In this document: piece by piece, positions 1 to 8,784 of the stretch
How positions within the stretch are numbered: position 1 is the first letter of the stretch
Layout: every line of letters starts with the position of its first letter
NCBI GenBank assembly: GCA_963713805.1
Contig: CAVQNF010000032.1
Coordinates: 7,933-71,932 of the forward strand
Direction: 5' to 3'
Source of the DNA: GAS188 sp963713805
GTDB lineage: Bacteria; Pseudomonadota; Alphaproteobacteria; Rhizobiales; Beijerinckiaceae
Length of the DNA: 64,000 bases
Position numbers and translations under genes: made by a program
Notes under the pieces: generated by a model
Told to the model about the DNA's origin: nothing
Seen by the model: only the letters and a program-made list of their open reading frames with translations
Databases searched by the model: none

Positions 1-552
1 ATGCTCCCAGATTTGCAGGAGGAGCTCCTGCATCAAGGAGCGCGTCTGGCTGTCGAGCGCGCCGAAGGGCTCGTCCATGAGGAGGATTTCGGGATCGTTG
101 GCGAGCGCGCGCGCGAGCGCGACGCGCTGCATCATGCCGCCCGAAAGCTGCTTCGGATAGGATTTCTCGAAGCCTTCGAGCCCCACCTCGGAGATGAAGT
201 GGTCGGAGATGTGCTTTCGCTTCTCGGCCGGAATGCCGCCGATCCTGAGGCCGAACTCGACATTGTCGCGCACGGTGAGCCAGGGGAAGAGCGTGTAGGA
301 CTGGAACACCATGCCGCGGTCCTTGCCCGGCCGCGTCACCGGGGTTCCGTCGAGCGTGATCTCACCGGAGGTCGGCTCGACCAGCCCGGCGACGAGGCGC
401 AACAGGCTCGACTTGCCGCAGCCCGAAGGGCCGACGATCACCGCGAACTCCTGATCGGCGACTTCGAGCGAAACATCGTCGAGCGCCAGCACCGGCGCCC
501 CGCTCTTCGGAAAGAACTTCAGCGTCACGCTGTCGAGCTCGAGCTTGGCCAT
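1..552 (-). CDS. ABC transporter ATP-binding protein, NitT/TauT type (partial, 3' end cut)
   Basis: Cytoplasmic ATPase that powers the importer encoded by the next two genes. Residues from the start (MAKLELDSVTL) show Walker A GPSGCGKSS, the Q-loop FQSYTLFPW, the signature LSGGMMQRVALARA and Walker B ILLMDEPFGALD, in the usual order and spacing. About 184 residues are present; the C-terminal part lies outside the window. The start ATG overlaps the permease stop as TGATG, so the two are probably translationally coupled. The subfamily (nitrate, sulfonate, taurine or pyrimidine-precursor import) is inferred from the partner permease and binding protein. The exact substrate cannot be read from the sequence. 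Confidence 0.93.
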   Translation of the reverse strand, partial: MAKLELDSVTLKFFPKSGAPVLALDDVSLEVADQEFAVIVGPSGCGKSSLLRLVAGLVEPTSGEITLDGTPVTRPGKDRGMVFQSYTLFPWLTVRDNVEFGLRIGGIPAEKRKHISDHFISEVGLEGFEKSYPKQLSGGMMQRVALARALANDPEILLMDEPFGALDSQTRSLMQELLLQIWEH

Positions 553-1355
553 CAGCTTTCCGAAGCCCACGGAAGAAGCCATTCGCGAAGGAGCTTGAAG
601 AACTGGTCGGTGATGAGGCCGAGAAGCCCGATCACCGCGATGCCGAGGAAGATCTGGTCGGTGAACAGGCCGCGCTCGGAGTTCAGGATGAAGTAGCCGA
701 GGCCCTTGTTGGCGGCGACGAACTCGGCGATCACGAGATAGGTCCAGGCCCAGCCGAGCGTGACGCGCAGCGTGTCGACGACGCCCGGCAGCGTCGCCGG
801 GACGAGCACGCGCGTCACCACGGTGCGCCGGTTGGCGCCGAGCGTGTAGGACACGTCGAGGAGATCGCTCGGCACGTTGCGCGAGACGTCGGCGACCAGG
901 ATCAGTTGCTGGAACAAGGTGCCGATGAAGATGACGGTGACCTTCTCCTCGATGCCGATCCCCACCCACAAGATGAGGAGCGGGATGAGGGCGCTCACCG
1001 GAAGATAGCGAATGAAGTTGGTGACCGGCTCGATCGCCGCCTCGGCGATCTTGAAGCTGCCCATCAGGATGCCGAGCGGCACGGCGACGATCGAGGCGAG
1101 GATGAAGCCGCTCATGATCTCGCCGACGCTGGCGGCGGTGTTGACGGCGAGCGAACCGTCCTCGACGCCGTTGACGCCGGCGAGCAGGACCTCGTAGGGC
1201 GTCGGCAGGAAATCGGAGCGCACGAAGCCGCCATAGGCGAGCACGCACCACAGAAGCAGGATGGAGACCCCGACGGTCACGCTCACGCTCACGTAAACGG
1301 ATCGGGGGATCTCCTTCTTGGGTGCGGCATAGGCCTCGAAGGACGAGCGGCGCAC
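552..1355 (-). CDS. ABC transporter permease, NitT/TauT (SsuC/TauC-like) family
   Basis: Inner-membrane channel subunit of 267 aa. A hydrophobic segment at about residues 18-45 is followed by the usual core helices. The cytoplasmic coupling loop is visible as LGANRRTVVTRVLVPATLP, the EAA-type motif that contacts the ATPase. The start is a GTG at 1355, 9 bases after the stop of the upstream binding-protein gene. The stop shares one base with the start of the ATPase gene. Order binding protein, permease, ATPase on one strand gives a complete importer operon. Substrate unknown; aliphatic sulfonate, nitrate or a thiamine precursor are all seen in this family. Confidence 0.92.
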   Translation of the reverse strand: MRRSSFEAYAAPKKEIPRSVYVSVSVTVGVSILLLWCVLAYGGFVRSDFLPTPYEVLLAGVNGVEDGSLAVNTAASVGEIMSGFILASIVAVPLGILMGSFKIAEAAIEPVTNFIRYLPVSALIPLLILWVGIGIEEKVTVIFIGTLFQQLILVADVSRNVPSDLLDVSYTLGANRRTVVTRVLVPATLPGVVDTLRVTLGWAWTYLVIAEFVAANKGLGYFILNSERGLFTDQIFLGIAVIGLLGLITDQFFKLLREWLLPWASES

Positions 1356-1364
1356 CGAGGCGGT

Positions 1365-2351
1365 TCAGCCGTTGACGAAGCTATAGTCGATGATGTCGTT
1401 CGGCGTGATCTTGACCTGAAGCTTGCCGTGGCTCGACCAGATGTCGATGGCGTCCTGCACCGTGTGCTCCAGAGGTCCGGGCTTCTCCTTGGTGCCGAAG
1501 AAGACCTTGTTGTCTTCCGCGCCGTAGAACTTGATGCCTTCGAGCGTCTCGCCGAAGACCTTCGGGTCCTTGAGCCAGCCGCCGACCCCTTTCGCCATGA
1601 TGACGTTCGCCTCGTCGGGATTGGCGCGCGCGTAGGCGACGGCCTCGTTCCAGGCGTCGACCACGCCCTTCGTCTCCTTCGGATGCTTGGTCGCGTAATC
1701 CTTGGTGGTGGTGATGACGTCGGTGATCAGGCCCGGCGTCGACGAGGAATCGACCAGGAGATGGCCGAAATCGGTCTTCTTGCCGCGCGAGAGCCAGGGC
1801 TCCCAGGTGACGGCGGCATCGACCTTCTTGGCGACGAAGGCGGCGCCTGCCTCGGGTGCCGCCATGTTGACGGTCTTGAGGTCGCTCTCCTTGAGGCCGG
1901 CCTTGCCGAGGAGCACGTTGAGGTAGAACTCCGAGACCGAGCCCTCGCTCACCGCGACGCTCTTGCCCTTGAGGTCGGCGATCTTGTCGATGTCCTTCGT
2001 CGCGACGATGCCGTCGCCGCCGTTGGAGTCGTCGATCGCAACCACGTATTTGAACTGGTCCGGCTTCTTCAGATACAGGATCCCCGTATCGACCGTGCTC
2101 GCGATCATGTCGATCTTGTCGGCGAGCATCGCGGGGAAACGGTCCTTGGGATCCTCCATCACGATGAGCTCGACATCGATGCCGTGATTCTTGAAGAAGC
2201 CCTTGTCGCGCGCGATGTAGAGCGGCCCGTAGCCGACCCAGGTCGAGTGCGCGATCCTTACAGTCTCCGCGGCGGCTTTGTCGGGCGAAGCGAGCGCCGC
2301 GACGGCAACGCTGCCGATGAGCGCCAGTAAAAATCCGAGATGCTTGCGCAT
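1365..2351 (-). CDS. ABC transporter substrate-binding protein, NitT/TauT (SsuA/THI5-like) family
   Basis: Periplasmic receptor of 328 aa for the importer. The N-terminus is a Sec signal peptide (about residues 1-28, ending near DKAAAE), followed by the mature start TVRIAHSTWVGYGPLYIARD, typical of the family, in which GYGPLYIARDKGFF lines the first lobe. The central part contains AAVTWEPWLSRG, a family hallmark. The sequence ends with DIIDYSFVNG. First gene of the three-gene operon. It lies downstream of a 236-base spacer that holds a short direct repeat. Ligand not identifiable. Confidence 0.93.
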   Translation of the reverse strand: MRKHLGFLLALIGSVAVAALASPDKAAAETVRIAHSTWVGYGPLYIARDKGFFKNHGIDVELIVMEDPKDRFPAMLADKIDMIASTVDTGILYLKKPDQFKYVVAIDDSNGGDGIVATKDIDKIADLKGKSVAVSEGSVSEFYLNVLLGKAGLKESDLKTVNMAAPEAGAAFVAKKVDAAVTWEPWLSRGKKTDFGHLLVDSSSTPGLITDVITTTKDYATKHPKETKGVVDAWNEAVAYARANPDEANVIMAKGVGGWLKDPKVFGETLEGIKFYGAEDNKVFFGTKEKPGPLEHTVQDAIDIWSSHGKLQVKITPNDIIDYSFVNG

Positions 2352-2498
2352 GGATACAACCTCCCTTGAGCTTACCTCCCACTCTGCATGATGATCTAAC
2401 TACGATTTCTTGTATACCGCCAGCGATCACATGAGATCGAGAGAACAAGCGTTTCCGCCCGGACGGCTTGCCTCTCGTCGCGCGGACCCGCGGTTTCG

Positions 2499-2550
2499 GC
2501 CGAAGGGCCGCGGCCGAAGTGCATCGCTGCCGAAGGGTCGCGGCCGACGT
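2499..2550. repeat. Two-copy 22-bp GC-rich direct repeat
   Basis: Two near-identical copies of GCCGAAGGGYCGCGGCCGAM lie at 2499 and 2529, 30 bases apart, in the spacer between the binding-protein operon promoter side and the 3' end of the next gene. The units are themselves partly palindromic (CCGCGG core). They are probably a low-complexity intergenic repeat or a transcription stop region. No gene is seen in this spacer. Confidence 0.5.
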
Positions 2551-2587
2551 GTCGCGCCGCATCTCGGCGCGCTTTCGCCCGGCGCCG

Positions 2588-4169
2588 TCAGCCCTTCTCC
2601 ACATTGTAGAACTTGGCGAAGCCGTCGAGCACGCCCGTGACGTTGCGGCGAAACGCCGTCTTCTGGACGATCTGGCCGAGCGGCACATAGGGCACGTCCC
2701 GCCACACCTGGAGCTGGATCTCCTCGGCGATCCGCTTTTGCGCCGCAACGTCGGGCGCGTCGATCCAGGCGTCGCGCAGCCGCTCGAGCTCGGGGCTCGT
2801 CGGCCAGCCGAACCAGGCGTCCTTGCCGTTGCCGCGGATCAGGAAGGATTCGGCCGGGCTCGTGTCGAACCCCGCATAGCCGACGATGAAGAGGCTCCAG
2901 CCGCCCTTGTCCACGGGTTCGCGGCTCGTGCGGCGCTGGATGATCGTCGCCGAATCGAGCGCCGGGAAATCGACGTTGAAGCCGATCCGCCCGAGGAGAT
3001 CGGCCACCACCTGGCCCGCCGCGCTGGTCACCGGATTGTCGGCTCCAGCCATCAGCAGCACCTTCTCGCCCGCGTAGCCTGCGTCTTTCAGCGCCTGCTT
3101 CGCCTTGGCGAGGTCGGTTGGGCCGAACAGGCCCTCCATGCCGGAGCGGTTCTCCATCGGCGTGCCGAAGGGGAAGACGCCGACGCCCGGACGCAGGATC
3201 GTCTCGTCGCTCGCATAGGCGGCGAGCACCTCGCGCTGGTCGACGGCCTCGAGCACGATGCGGCGCAGCCGCGCATCCTCGAAAGGCGGCCGCAGGCAAT
3301 TGAAGCGCAGGATCGGGATGATGCCCACCTGGTCGGCGATCTTGATGGTGACGCCGGGATCGCGCGCGAGGACCGGCATCAGGTCCGGGATCGGCGCCTC
3401 GATCCAGTCGACCTCGCCGCGCTGCAGCGCGGCGACCGCGGTCGCGGGATCTGGAACGATCGTCCATTCCACGCGCTCGAGCTTGGCGAGCTTGGGTCCC
3501 GAGGAGAAGCCGATCTCGCCTGCTGCGCGCGGCACATAAGAAGCGTGGCGCTCGTAGACGACGCGCGCGCCCGGCTCGTGCTCGGCCGCGACGAAGCGGA
3601 AGGGGCCGCTGCCGACCACCTCCTTCACCGGCACATTCGCCTCGGTGAGGGCAAGGCGCTCGGGCATGATCGCCGACATATTGGGGCCGGTCTTGGCGAG
3701 AGCGTCCGGCAGGCGCGCGAAAGCGCGCTTCAACCGGAAGCGCAGCCGGCGATCATCGAGCGCCGAGACTTCGTCGACAGCCTTGAACAGCGCCCCGCCA
3801 TAGGCGTCGCGCCGGCCCCAGCGCTTGAGGCTCGAGACCGCATCGCGGGCGAGCACCTGCTCGCCGTCATGGAAGCGCAGCCCCTCGCGCAGCGTGAGCG
3901 TCCAGCTCTTGCCGTCCTCCTCCACCACATGGCCTTCCAGCATCTGGGGCGCGGCCTGATCATTCTTGTCGAGCCCATAGAGCGTGTCGAAGACGAGATA
4001 GGCATGGCAGCGCGTCGTGAGCGAGCTCGTCACGATCGGGTCGACGATGGCGAGATCGGCGATCGGCACGAATTTCAGCGTCTTCCTCTCTTGCGCTTGC
4101 AGGATGGCCGGATGAGGCGAGGAGCGTCGCCGTCGAAAGGCCGGCCGAGAGAAGTTCGCGTCGGTTCAT
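2588..4169 (-). CDS. ABC transporter substrate-binding protein, family 5 (peptide/opine type), frame break near the signal peptide
   Basis: Periplasmic solute-binding protein of the DppA/OppA (SBP_bac_5) class, about 526 aa when repaired. The mature part in one frame runs from LKFVPIADLAIVDPIVTS and contains SWTLTLREGLRFHDG and VVGSGPFRF, both family landmarks. The natural start is upstream in another frame: MNRRELLSAGLSTATLL at 4169, a Tat/Sec-like leader. Removing one A around 4102 joins them as PAAQERKTLKFV, giving a sensible signal cleavage site. An open frame from 4069 also exists but lacks a leader. No permease or ATPase genes are adjacent, so it is an orphan receptor here. Confidence 0.85.
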
Positions 4170-4191
4170 GAAGTGATTTTCCTTGAAGTGC

Positions 4192-4262
4192 GCGATCGCC
4201 TTCCCCGCTCCTTGCGCGGGAGAAGGTCGTCGAGCGAAGGGAGATCGGATGAGGGCGGTCGC
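4192..4262. repeat. Intergenic palindromic repeat
   Basis: Outer arms GCGATCGCC (4192-4200) and GGCGGTCGC (4254-4262) enclose an inner stem CCTTCCCCGC / GCGGGAGAAGG. It sits between two genes transcribed in the same direction. It resembles two other palindromes in this window (10196-10242 and 52584-52676), suggesting a dispersed rhizobial-type intergenic element. It may also act as a mRNA 3' hairpin. Confidence 0.5.
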
Positions 4263-4314
4263 CCGCATCAGTGAAACCTGGGGTCACGCGCTTCATCCTT
4301 GCGCCTATCCGCTC

Positions 4315-5220
4315 TCATCGCGTTTCGGCTCCAGCCTTCGCGCCAAAGCATGCTTGCGCGAAGGCCGAAAGCTCGCGGTCGAAGCGCTCGGCGGCCTCGA
4401 AGAAAGGCGAGTGTCCCGTGTCGGGGTAGAGCGAGAGCCGCCCCTTCGGGAACACCGAGGCGGCGTAGCGCGCGCCTTCGAGCGAGGCGAGCGCATCCTT
4501 TTCGCCGAAGGTGACAAGCACGGGCAGACGCGAGGCCCGCAACACGTCCTCGTCCTGCGCCGGACGCGCGAGCACCATGCGGCGCACCTTGGGCGGCACG
4601 AGCATGTTGTAGGCGAGCATCTCCTGGAAGGTGAGCTCGTCCGGCGGCACGAAAAAGCAGCGGCGCAGGAATTCGCGCGTGCCCGCGATGTTGCGCGACA
4701 GATCCGCGTCCATGACGAGCGGGCGCAGCCTTGCGCTTCCCGTGCCGCGCAGGCCGGGCCGGTCCGAGATGCTCGAGCCGACGAGGTTCAGCCCGGCGAG
4801 ACGTCGCGTGCCATGCGTCGCGAGGTAGTCGATCGCGATGCGCCCGCCGAGCGACCAGCCGACGAGGAGTGCGGTCTCGACGCGCGCCGCATCGAGCACG
4901 GCCGCGATGTCGTCCGCCCAGATCGAAGCTTCGGCGTAGTGGCGCTCGTCGAGGGGCTTCTCGGAGGCGCCATGGCCGCGAAGGTCGAAAGTGAGGAGAT
5001 GGAAGGATCGCGCGAGCGGGCCGCGCACCTGTTTCAGGAAGCTCAGATGGCATTGGCCGAAGCCGTGCACGAACAAGATCACGGGCTTCGACGGGTCGCC
5101 CCAGCTTTGCGCCGCGAGGCGAATGCCGTCGGGCGCCGTCACTTCGAGCGGGCGTGCCTCGTCGGGAAGCGCGAGCGCGGCGCCGCGCTTCAGGCCGGCG
5201 ATCTCGCTGTCCTCCTCCAT
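4315..5220 (-). CDS. Alpha/beta fold hydrolase
   Basis: A 301-aa serine hydrolase of the alpha/beta superfamily. The oxyanion region is FVHGFGQCHLSF. The nucleophile elbow is GWSLGG with Ser near residue 124. The acid is in VTFGEKDALA, and the catalytic His is in DTGHSPFF. No signal peptide, so cytoplasmic. It lies just downstream of a second hydrolase gene on the same strand (24 bases apart), so they may be co-transcribed. Family members include haloalkane dehalogenase-like and ester or lactone hydrolases; the substrate is unknown. Confidence 0.88.
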   Translation of the reverse strand: MEEDSEIAGLKRGAALALPDEARPLEVTAPDGIRLAAQSWGDPSKPVILFVHGFGQCHLSFLKQVRGPLARSFHLLTFDLRGHGASEKPLDERHYAEASIWADDIAAVLDAARVETALLVGWSLGGRIAIDYLATHGTRRLAGLNLVGSSISDRPGLRGTGSARLRPLVMDADLSRNIAGTREFLRRCFFVPPDELTFQEMLAYNMLVPPKVRRMVLARPAQDEDVLRASRLPVLVTFGEKDALASLEGARYAASVFPKGRLSLYPDTGHSPFFEAAERFDRELSAFAQACFGAKAGAETR

Positions 5221-5244
5221 TGCCGATCTCGCCGGTTTCCGGAC

Positions 5245-6138
5245 TCAGCCTGCTTGCCGCGTCGCCGGCGAAGGAGCATGCGCCGCTTCGGGCCGCGCCG
5301 GCTTCCCGCGCAGCACCTCGGCGAGCACGGGGGCTGCCGCCGCGGCCATGCGGGCTCCGTCATGGGCGACGCCGGGCACATCGATGATCGACCAGGCGCA
5401 GCGCGTGCCGAGGCGCCGCGCCGCCGCCTCGCCCGCCTCGACATAGCGATGCGCGCGTTCGTGGCGCGTCGCGCCCTGGCGCATCGAGGCCGCATCATTG
5501 GGAAAGAAGGGCGCGTGCGTGTCGATGTCCTCGGTGCCGGCCATCACGATCAGCGGGAATTCGAGCATGGCACGCAGCTCCCGCTCGCCCAGTCGCGTGC
5601 CGCCGAGACCATGGGGAAAATCGACGCCGAGGTCCGGCATGGAATAGGTGCCCGCATTGGCGGCGACCGCCGCCGCGACATGGTCGCGATAGCCGAAGGT
5701 CAGCATCCGGTGCACGAACTGGCTCCCGGCCGAATGGCCGAACAGCGCGTAGCCTCGGGTCGTCGTGACGCCGGCCTTTCGAAGCGCCGCGAAGAGCCGC
5801 TCGACGATGGCGTAGCTGCATGTGTCGGGCGCGTTCGGCCGCTCTTCCGCGTCGCGCAGATTGCCGTGGTTGTAGCAGCGCGGCCCCGGAAAGGCCTCGT
5901 TCGAGAATTGCGGCGCGACGACGAAAAACCCGAGCTCGTCGGCGGCCGCGCCGAAATAATCGCGATAATCGGCGCCGTTGCGGCCACGGCCGTGATGCGA
6001 GAACAGCACGGGCGTTTCCGGCGTGAAGCCGCGAGGCTTGTAGGAGAACAAGGTCAGGGGCCGATCCGGGAAGACGGGGTCGACGTAGCTCGTTTCGTTT
6101 GGGCCTTGCGTCTCGGTCAGTCGGTGCAATTCGTCCAC
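5245..6138 (-). CDS. Alpha/beta hydrolase, PHB-depolymerase/dienelactone-hydrolase-like
   Basis: Hydrolase of about 297 aa. Key motifs are FSHHGRGRNGADYRDYF (oxyanion strand-loop), GHSAGSQF (nucleophile Ser), VMAGTEDIDTHAPF (Asp) and DVPGVAHDGARM (His). Tyr/Arg-rich loops resemble the esterase-depolymerase clan. I place the start at a GTG at 6138 because AGAGGA lies a suitable distance upstream. An in-frame ATG at 6249 would add 37 residues of atypical Arg-rich sequence and run into the region before the glycine riboswitch. No signal peptide is evident with the GTG start. It is transcribed divergently from gcvT. Confidence 0.82.
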   Translation of the reverse strand: MDELHRLTETQGPNETSYVDPVFPDRPLTLFSYKPRGFTPETPVLFSHHGRGRNGADYRDYFGAAADELGFFVVAPQFSNEAFPGPRCYNHGNLRDAEERPNAPDTCSYAIVERLFAALRKAGVTTTRGYALFGHSAGSQFVHRMLTFGYRDHVAAAVAANAGTYSMPDLGVDFPHGLGGTRLGERELRAMLEFPLIVMAGTEDIDTHAPFFPNDAASMRQGATRHERAHRYVEAGEAAARRLGTRCAWSIIDVPGVAHDGARMAAAAAPVLAEVLRGKPARPEAAHAPSPATRQAG

Positions 6139-6390
6139 GGCCGTATCGATCCTCTGTGAATGACGCGAGCCTATACCGGGCGCGCCGCAATTCCGAGCGG
6201 GAGCGATCACGATTTTGCTACGGCGCGCATCCCTGCCAGCCTCTTTCATAAAGAGGGTGCACGAATTTCATGTCGACGCATGGACCATGAAGGGCGCCGG
6301 GCTTCTCCGCGATCGCGGCCAAGGGGGAGAAGGGGCATGCCCGCGTTGACAAGAATCGCGCAAAGGACGAGAAGACGGCTGCTGTCGATC

Positions 6391-6604
6391 CTCGCGGGAG
6401 AGACCGAGACGGGCGCTCAGGCGTCTCGTCGAGGCGCCGAAGGCGTAACCGCCCCGGAAACGCTCAGGCAAAAGGACCGCGCGGAGCTGGCGCTCTGGAA
6501 AGCGGCCGGATTCATTTTCGGCTCACCGAAGGGGGCAAGCCTCCGAAATCCCGCGACCTCGCGGGCCTCGAAGGTGAAATCTCTCAGGTCTCGGGACAGA
6601 GGGG
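6391..6604 (+). promoter_or_regulatory. Tandem glycine riboswitch
   Basis: Two glycine aptamers in series upstream of gcvT. Aptamer 1 (about 6391-6485) has GGGAGAG near its 5' end, GCGCCGAAGGCG, and the conserved CGCTCAGGCAAAAGGAC. Aptamer 2 (about 6490-6604) has TCACCGAAGGGGGCAAG and ATCTCTCAGGTCTCGGGAC. These are the classic conserved blocks of gcvT-type glycine riboswitches, which switch on the glycine cleavage operon when glycine is abundant. The pairing was recognised by eye and not folded computationally. Confidence 0.93.
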
Positions 6605-6633
6605 GCGCGCACCGGCACGGGAGCCGGCGCGCC
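6604..6633 (+). promoter_or_regulatory. Hairpin after the glycine aptamers (probable expression platform)
   Basis: GGCGCGC (6604-6610) plus CGGC pairs with GCCGGCGCGCC (6623-6633), with a two-base AC bulge and an ACGGGA loop. The hairpin overlaps the last bases of aptamer 2 and lies about 30 bases before the gcvT start. No U-tract follows, so a translational or Rho-linked switch is more likely than a classical intrinsic terminator; this is an inference. Confidence 0.6.
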
Positions 6634-6664
6634 GCGCATCTGTCGGTGAGCCCTGAGAGTGTCG

Positions 6665-7867
6665 ATGGCCGAAACCAAAGACGAAGCCCAAAGCGATCAG
6701 CCCGCGACCGATGCCGGCGCGGCGCCCCCGGCGCTGAAGGCGACGCCGCTGCACGGCGCCCATGTGGCGCTCGGCGCCCGCATGGTGCCCTTCGCCGGAT
6801 ACGACATGCCGGTGCAATACCCGACGGGCGTGCTCGCCGAGCATCTCCACACGCGCGCCAGCGCCGGCCTCTTCGACGTGTCGCATATGGGCCAGGCTTT
6901 CCTCATGGGGGCGGACCATGCGGCGGCCGCGAAGGCGCTCGAAGCCCTCGTGCCGGCCGATATCGTGAACCTCGCGCCCGGCCGCCAACGCTACACCCAG
7001 CTCCTCGACGAGGAGGGCGGCATTCTCGACGATCTGATGGTGACGCGCTCGGCCGACGAGGCCGAGGACGGCGTCCTGATGCTGATCGTCAACGCGGCGT
7101 GCAAGGACCAGGATTTCGCCCACATCTCGGCGCGCCTGCCGGAGGGCGTGCGCCTGATGCGCGCCGATCATCGCGCGCTCGTCGCCCTCCAGGGGCCGAA
7201 GGCGGCCGAGGTGCTCGCCCGCCATTGCGAGGGCGCGGCCGAGATGCCCTTCATGTCGGCGCGCTCGACGAGCTTCGACGGGCTTCACTGCCATGTGTCG
7301 CGCTCGGGCTACACGGGCGAGGACGGTTACGAGATCTCGGTCAAGTCGGCCCTTGCGGTGGCCGTCTGGTCGGCCCTGTTGCGTGATGCGGCGGTGAAGC
7401 CGATCGGGCTCGGCGCGCGCAATTCGCTGCGCCTCGAGGCCGGGCTTTGCCTCTACGGCCATGACATCGACACGACCACCTCGCCCGTCGAGGCGGCGCT
7501 CACCTGGTCGATACAGAAGCGAAGGCGCGAGGAAGGCGGCTTTCCCGGCGCCGAGCGCCTCAAGCGGGAGCTTGCCGAGGGCCCGTCGCGCAAGCGCGTC
7601 GGCATCCTGCCGGACGGCAAGGCGCCGGCGCGCGAAGGCACCGAGATCCAGGCGAAGGACGGGCGCAAGATCGGCGCCGTCACCTCGGGCGGCTTCGGCC
7701 CGACGCTCGGGGGGCCGCTCGCCATGGGCTATGTCGAGGCGCCCTTCGCGACCCTCGGCACGCAGCTCGATCTCGTCGTGCGCGGCAAAAACCTGCCGGC
7801 GAAGGTCGCCCCCATGCCCTTCGTGCCCAATCGCTACTTTCGGCCGTCCACGGCGCCGGCCGCCTGA
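6665..7867 (+). CDS. gcvT: Glycine cleavage system aminomethyltransferase (T protein)
   Basis: T protein of about 400 aa. It transfers the methylene group from the aminomethyl-lipoyl H protein to tetrahydrofolate, releasing ammonia. Diagnostic stretches are MVPFAGYDMPVQYP, LFDVSHMGQ, ARNSLRLEAGLCLYGHD and the C-terminal GCV_T barrel ending at VPNRYFRPS. The N-terminus has an Ala/Pro-rich extension of about 25 residues before the conserved LKATPLH. The start is the ATG at 6665; a GTG two codons upstream is an alternative. It is under the tandem glycine riboswitch and is first in the gcv operon. Confidence 0.97.
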   Translation: MAETKDEAQSDQPATDAGAAPPALKATPLHGAHVALGARMVPFAGYDMPVQYPTGVLAEHLHTRASAGLFDVSHMGQAFLMGADHAAAAKALEALVPADIVNLAPGRQRYTQLLDEEGGILDDLMVTRSADEAEDGVLMLIVNAACKDQDFAHISARLPEGVRLMRADHRALVALQGPKAAEVLARHCEGAAEMPFMSARSTSFDGLHCHVSRSGYTGEDGYEISVKSALAVAVWSALLRDAAVKPIGLGARNSLRLEAGLCLYGHDIDTTTSPVEAALTWSIQKRRREEGGFPGAERLKRELAEGPSRKRVGILPDGKAPAREGTEIQAKDGRKIGAVTSGGFGPTLGGPLAMGYVEAPFATLGTQLDLVVRGKNLPAKVAPMPFVPNRYFRPSTAPAA

Positions 7868-7919
7868 GATCGCGAGACCCAAACGAAAATTCGAAAACGG
7901 GTGAAACAAGGACCAGGCG

Positions 7920-8294
7920 ATGAGCGACACCAAATTCACGAAGGACCATGAATACGTCCGCCTCGAAGGCGACACGGCGACCGTCGGCATCACCGATCAT
8001 GCCCAGAGCCAATTGGGCGACGTGGTCTATGTCGGCCTGCCGGAGATCGGCAAGGCGGTGACGCAAGGCGGCGAGGCGGCCGTCGTCGAGAGCGTCAAGG
8101 CGGCTTCCGACGTCTTCGCGCCGGTCTCGGGCGAAGTGGTCGCCGTCAATGCCGAGCTCGAAGGGGCACCCTCGACCGTCAACGAGGACCCGCTCGGCAA
8201 GGGCTGGTTCCTGAAGATCAAGGTCAAGGACAAGGCCGAATTCGACAAGCTGATGAGCGAGGCCGAGTACCAGGACTATCTCAAGACGCTTTGA
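7920..8294 (+). CDS. gcvH: Glycine cleavage system H protein
   Basis: A 124-aa lipoyl carrier that shuttles the aminomethyl group between the P and T proteins. The lipoylation site is Lys60 in VESVKAASD. Other hallmarks are HEYVRLEGD near the N-terminus and DPLGKGWFLKI. Length is standard. It lies 52 bases after gcvT and ends 14 bases before the OsmC-like gene, consistent with one transcript. Confidence 0.98.
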   Translation: MSDTKFTKDHEYVRLEGDTATVGITDHAQSQLGDVVYVGLPEIGKAVTQGGEAAVVESVKAASDVFAPVSGEVVAVNAELEGAPSTVNEDPLGKGWFLKIKVKDKAEFDKLMSEAEYQDYLKTL

Positions 8295-8308
8295 ATTCCG
8301 GTGCGGCC

Positions 8309-8776
8309 ATGAAGCACGAATATAAGGCACGTGTTCGCTGGACCCGAGGTGGCGACGATTTCCTCTCCGGGCGCTATTCGCGCCTGCACGCCTGGCATTT
8401 CGACGAGGGGATCAGCGTGCGCGCCTCCTCCGCGCCTTCCTCGGTGAGGCTGCCCTATTCGGCGGCCGATGCCGTCGACCCTGAAGAGGCGCTGGTGGCC
8501 GCGACTTCGAGCTGTCACATGCTGTTCTTCCTGAGCTTTGCGCAGAAGTCGGGCTTCAGCATCGATGCTTATGAGGACGAAGCCTCGGGTCTCATGGAAG
8601 AGGATGCCAGGGGAAAGATCTCGATCACCAGCATCACATTGCGGCCGAAGATCGCCTTCTCGGGAGAGCGCCGGCCGAATGCCGAGGAGCTCGCCGACCT
8701 GCATCACCGCGCGCACGAGCATTGCTACATCGCCAATTCCATTCGTGCCGAGGTGCACGTCGAGAGCCCCGAGTAG
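8309..8776 (+). CDS. OsmC/Ohr family protein
   Basis: A 155-aa OsmC-fold protein. Two conserved cysteines, in SSCHMLFFLSFA and in HEHCYIANS, match the peroxidatic and resolving Cys of the OsmC/Ohr family, which reduces organic hydroperoxides with thiols or lipoylated proteins. It is inserted between gcvH and gcvPA, with 14 and 8 base gaps, so it must be co-expressed with glycine cleavage. Because Ohr-type enzymes are known to use dihydrolipoyl proteins as reductant, a link to GcvH or lipoamide dehydrogenase is plausible but inferred. The start ATG at 8309 is preferred over an upstream TTG overlapping the gcvH stop. Confidence 0.88.
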   Translation: MKHEYKARVRWTRGGDDFLSGRYSRLHAWHFDEGISVRASSAPSSVRLPYSAADAVDPEEALVAATSSCHMLFFLSFAQKSGFSIDAYEDEASGLMEEDARGKISITSITLRPKIAFSGERRPNAEELADLHHRAHEHCYIANSIRAEVHVESPE

Positions 8777-8784
8777 GAGACATC

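Noticed and set aside
6659..6664. GTG start for gcvT two codons upstream of ATG
   Set aside because: The ATG two codons later gives the same protein with a standard start; no homology needs the extra residues.
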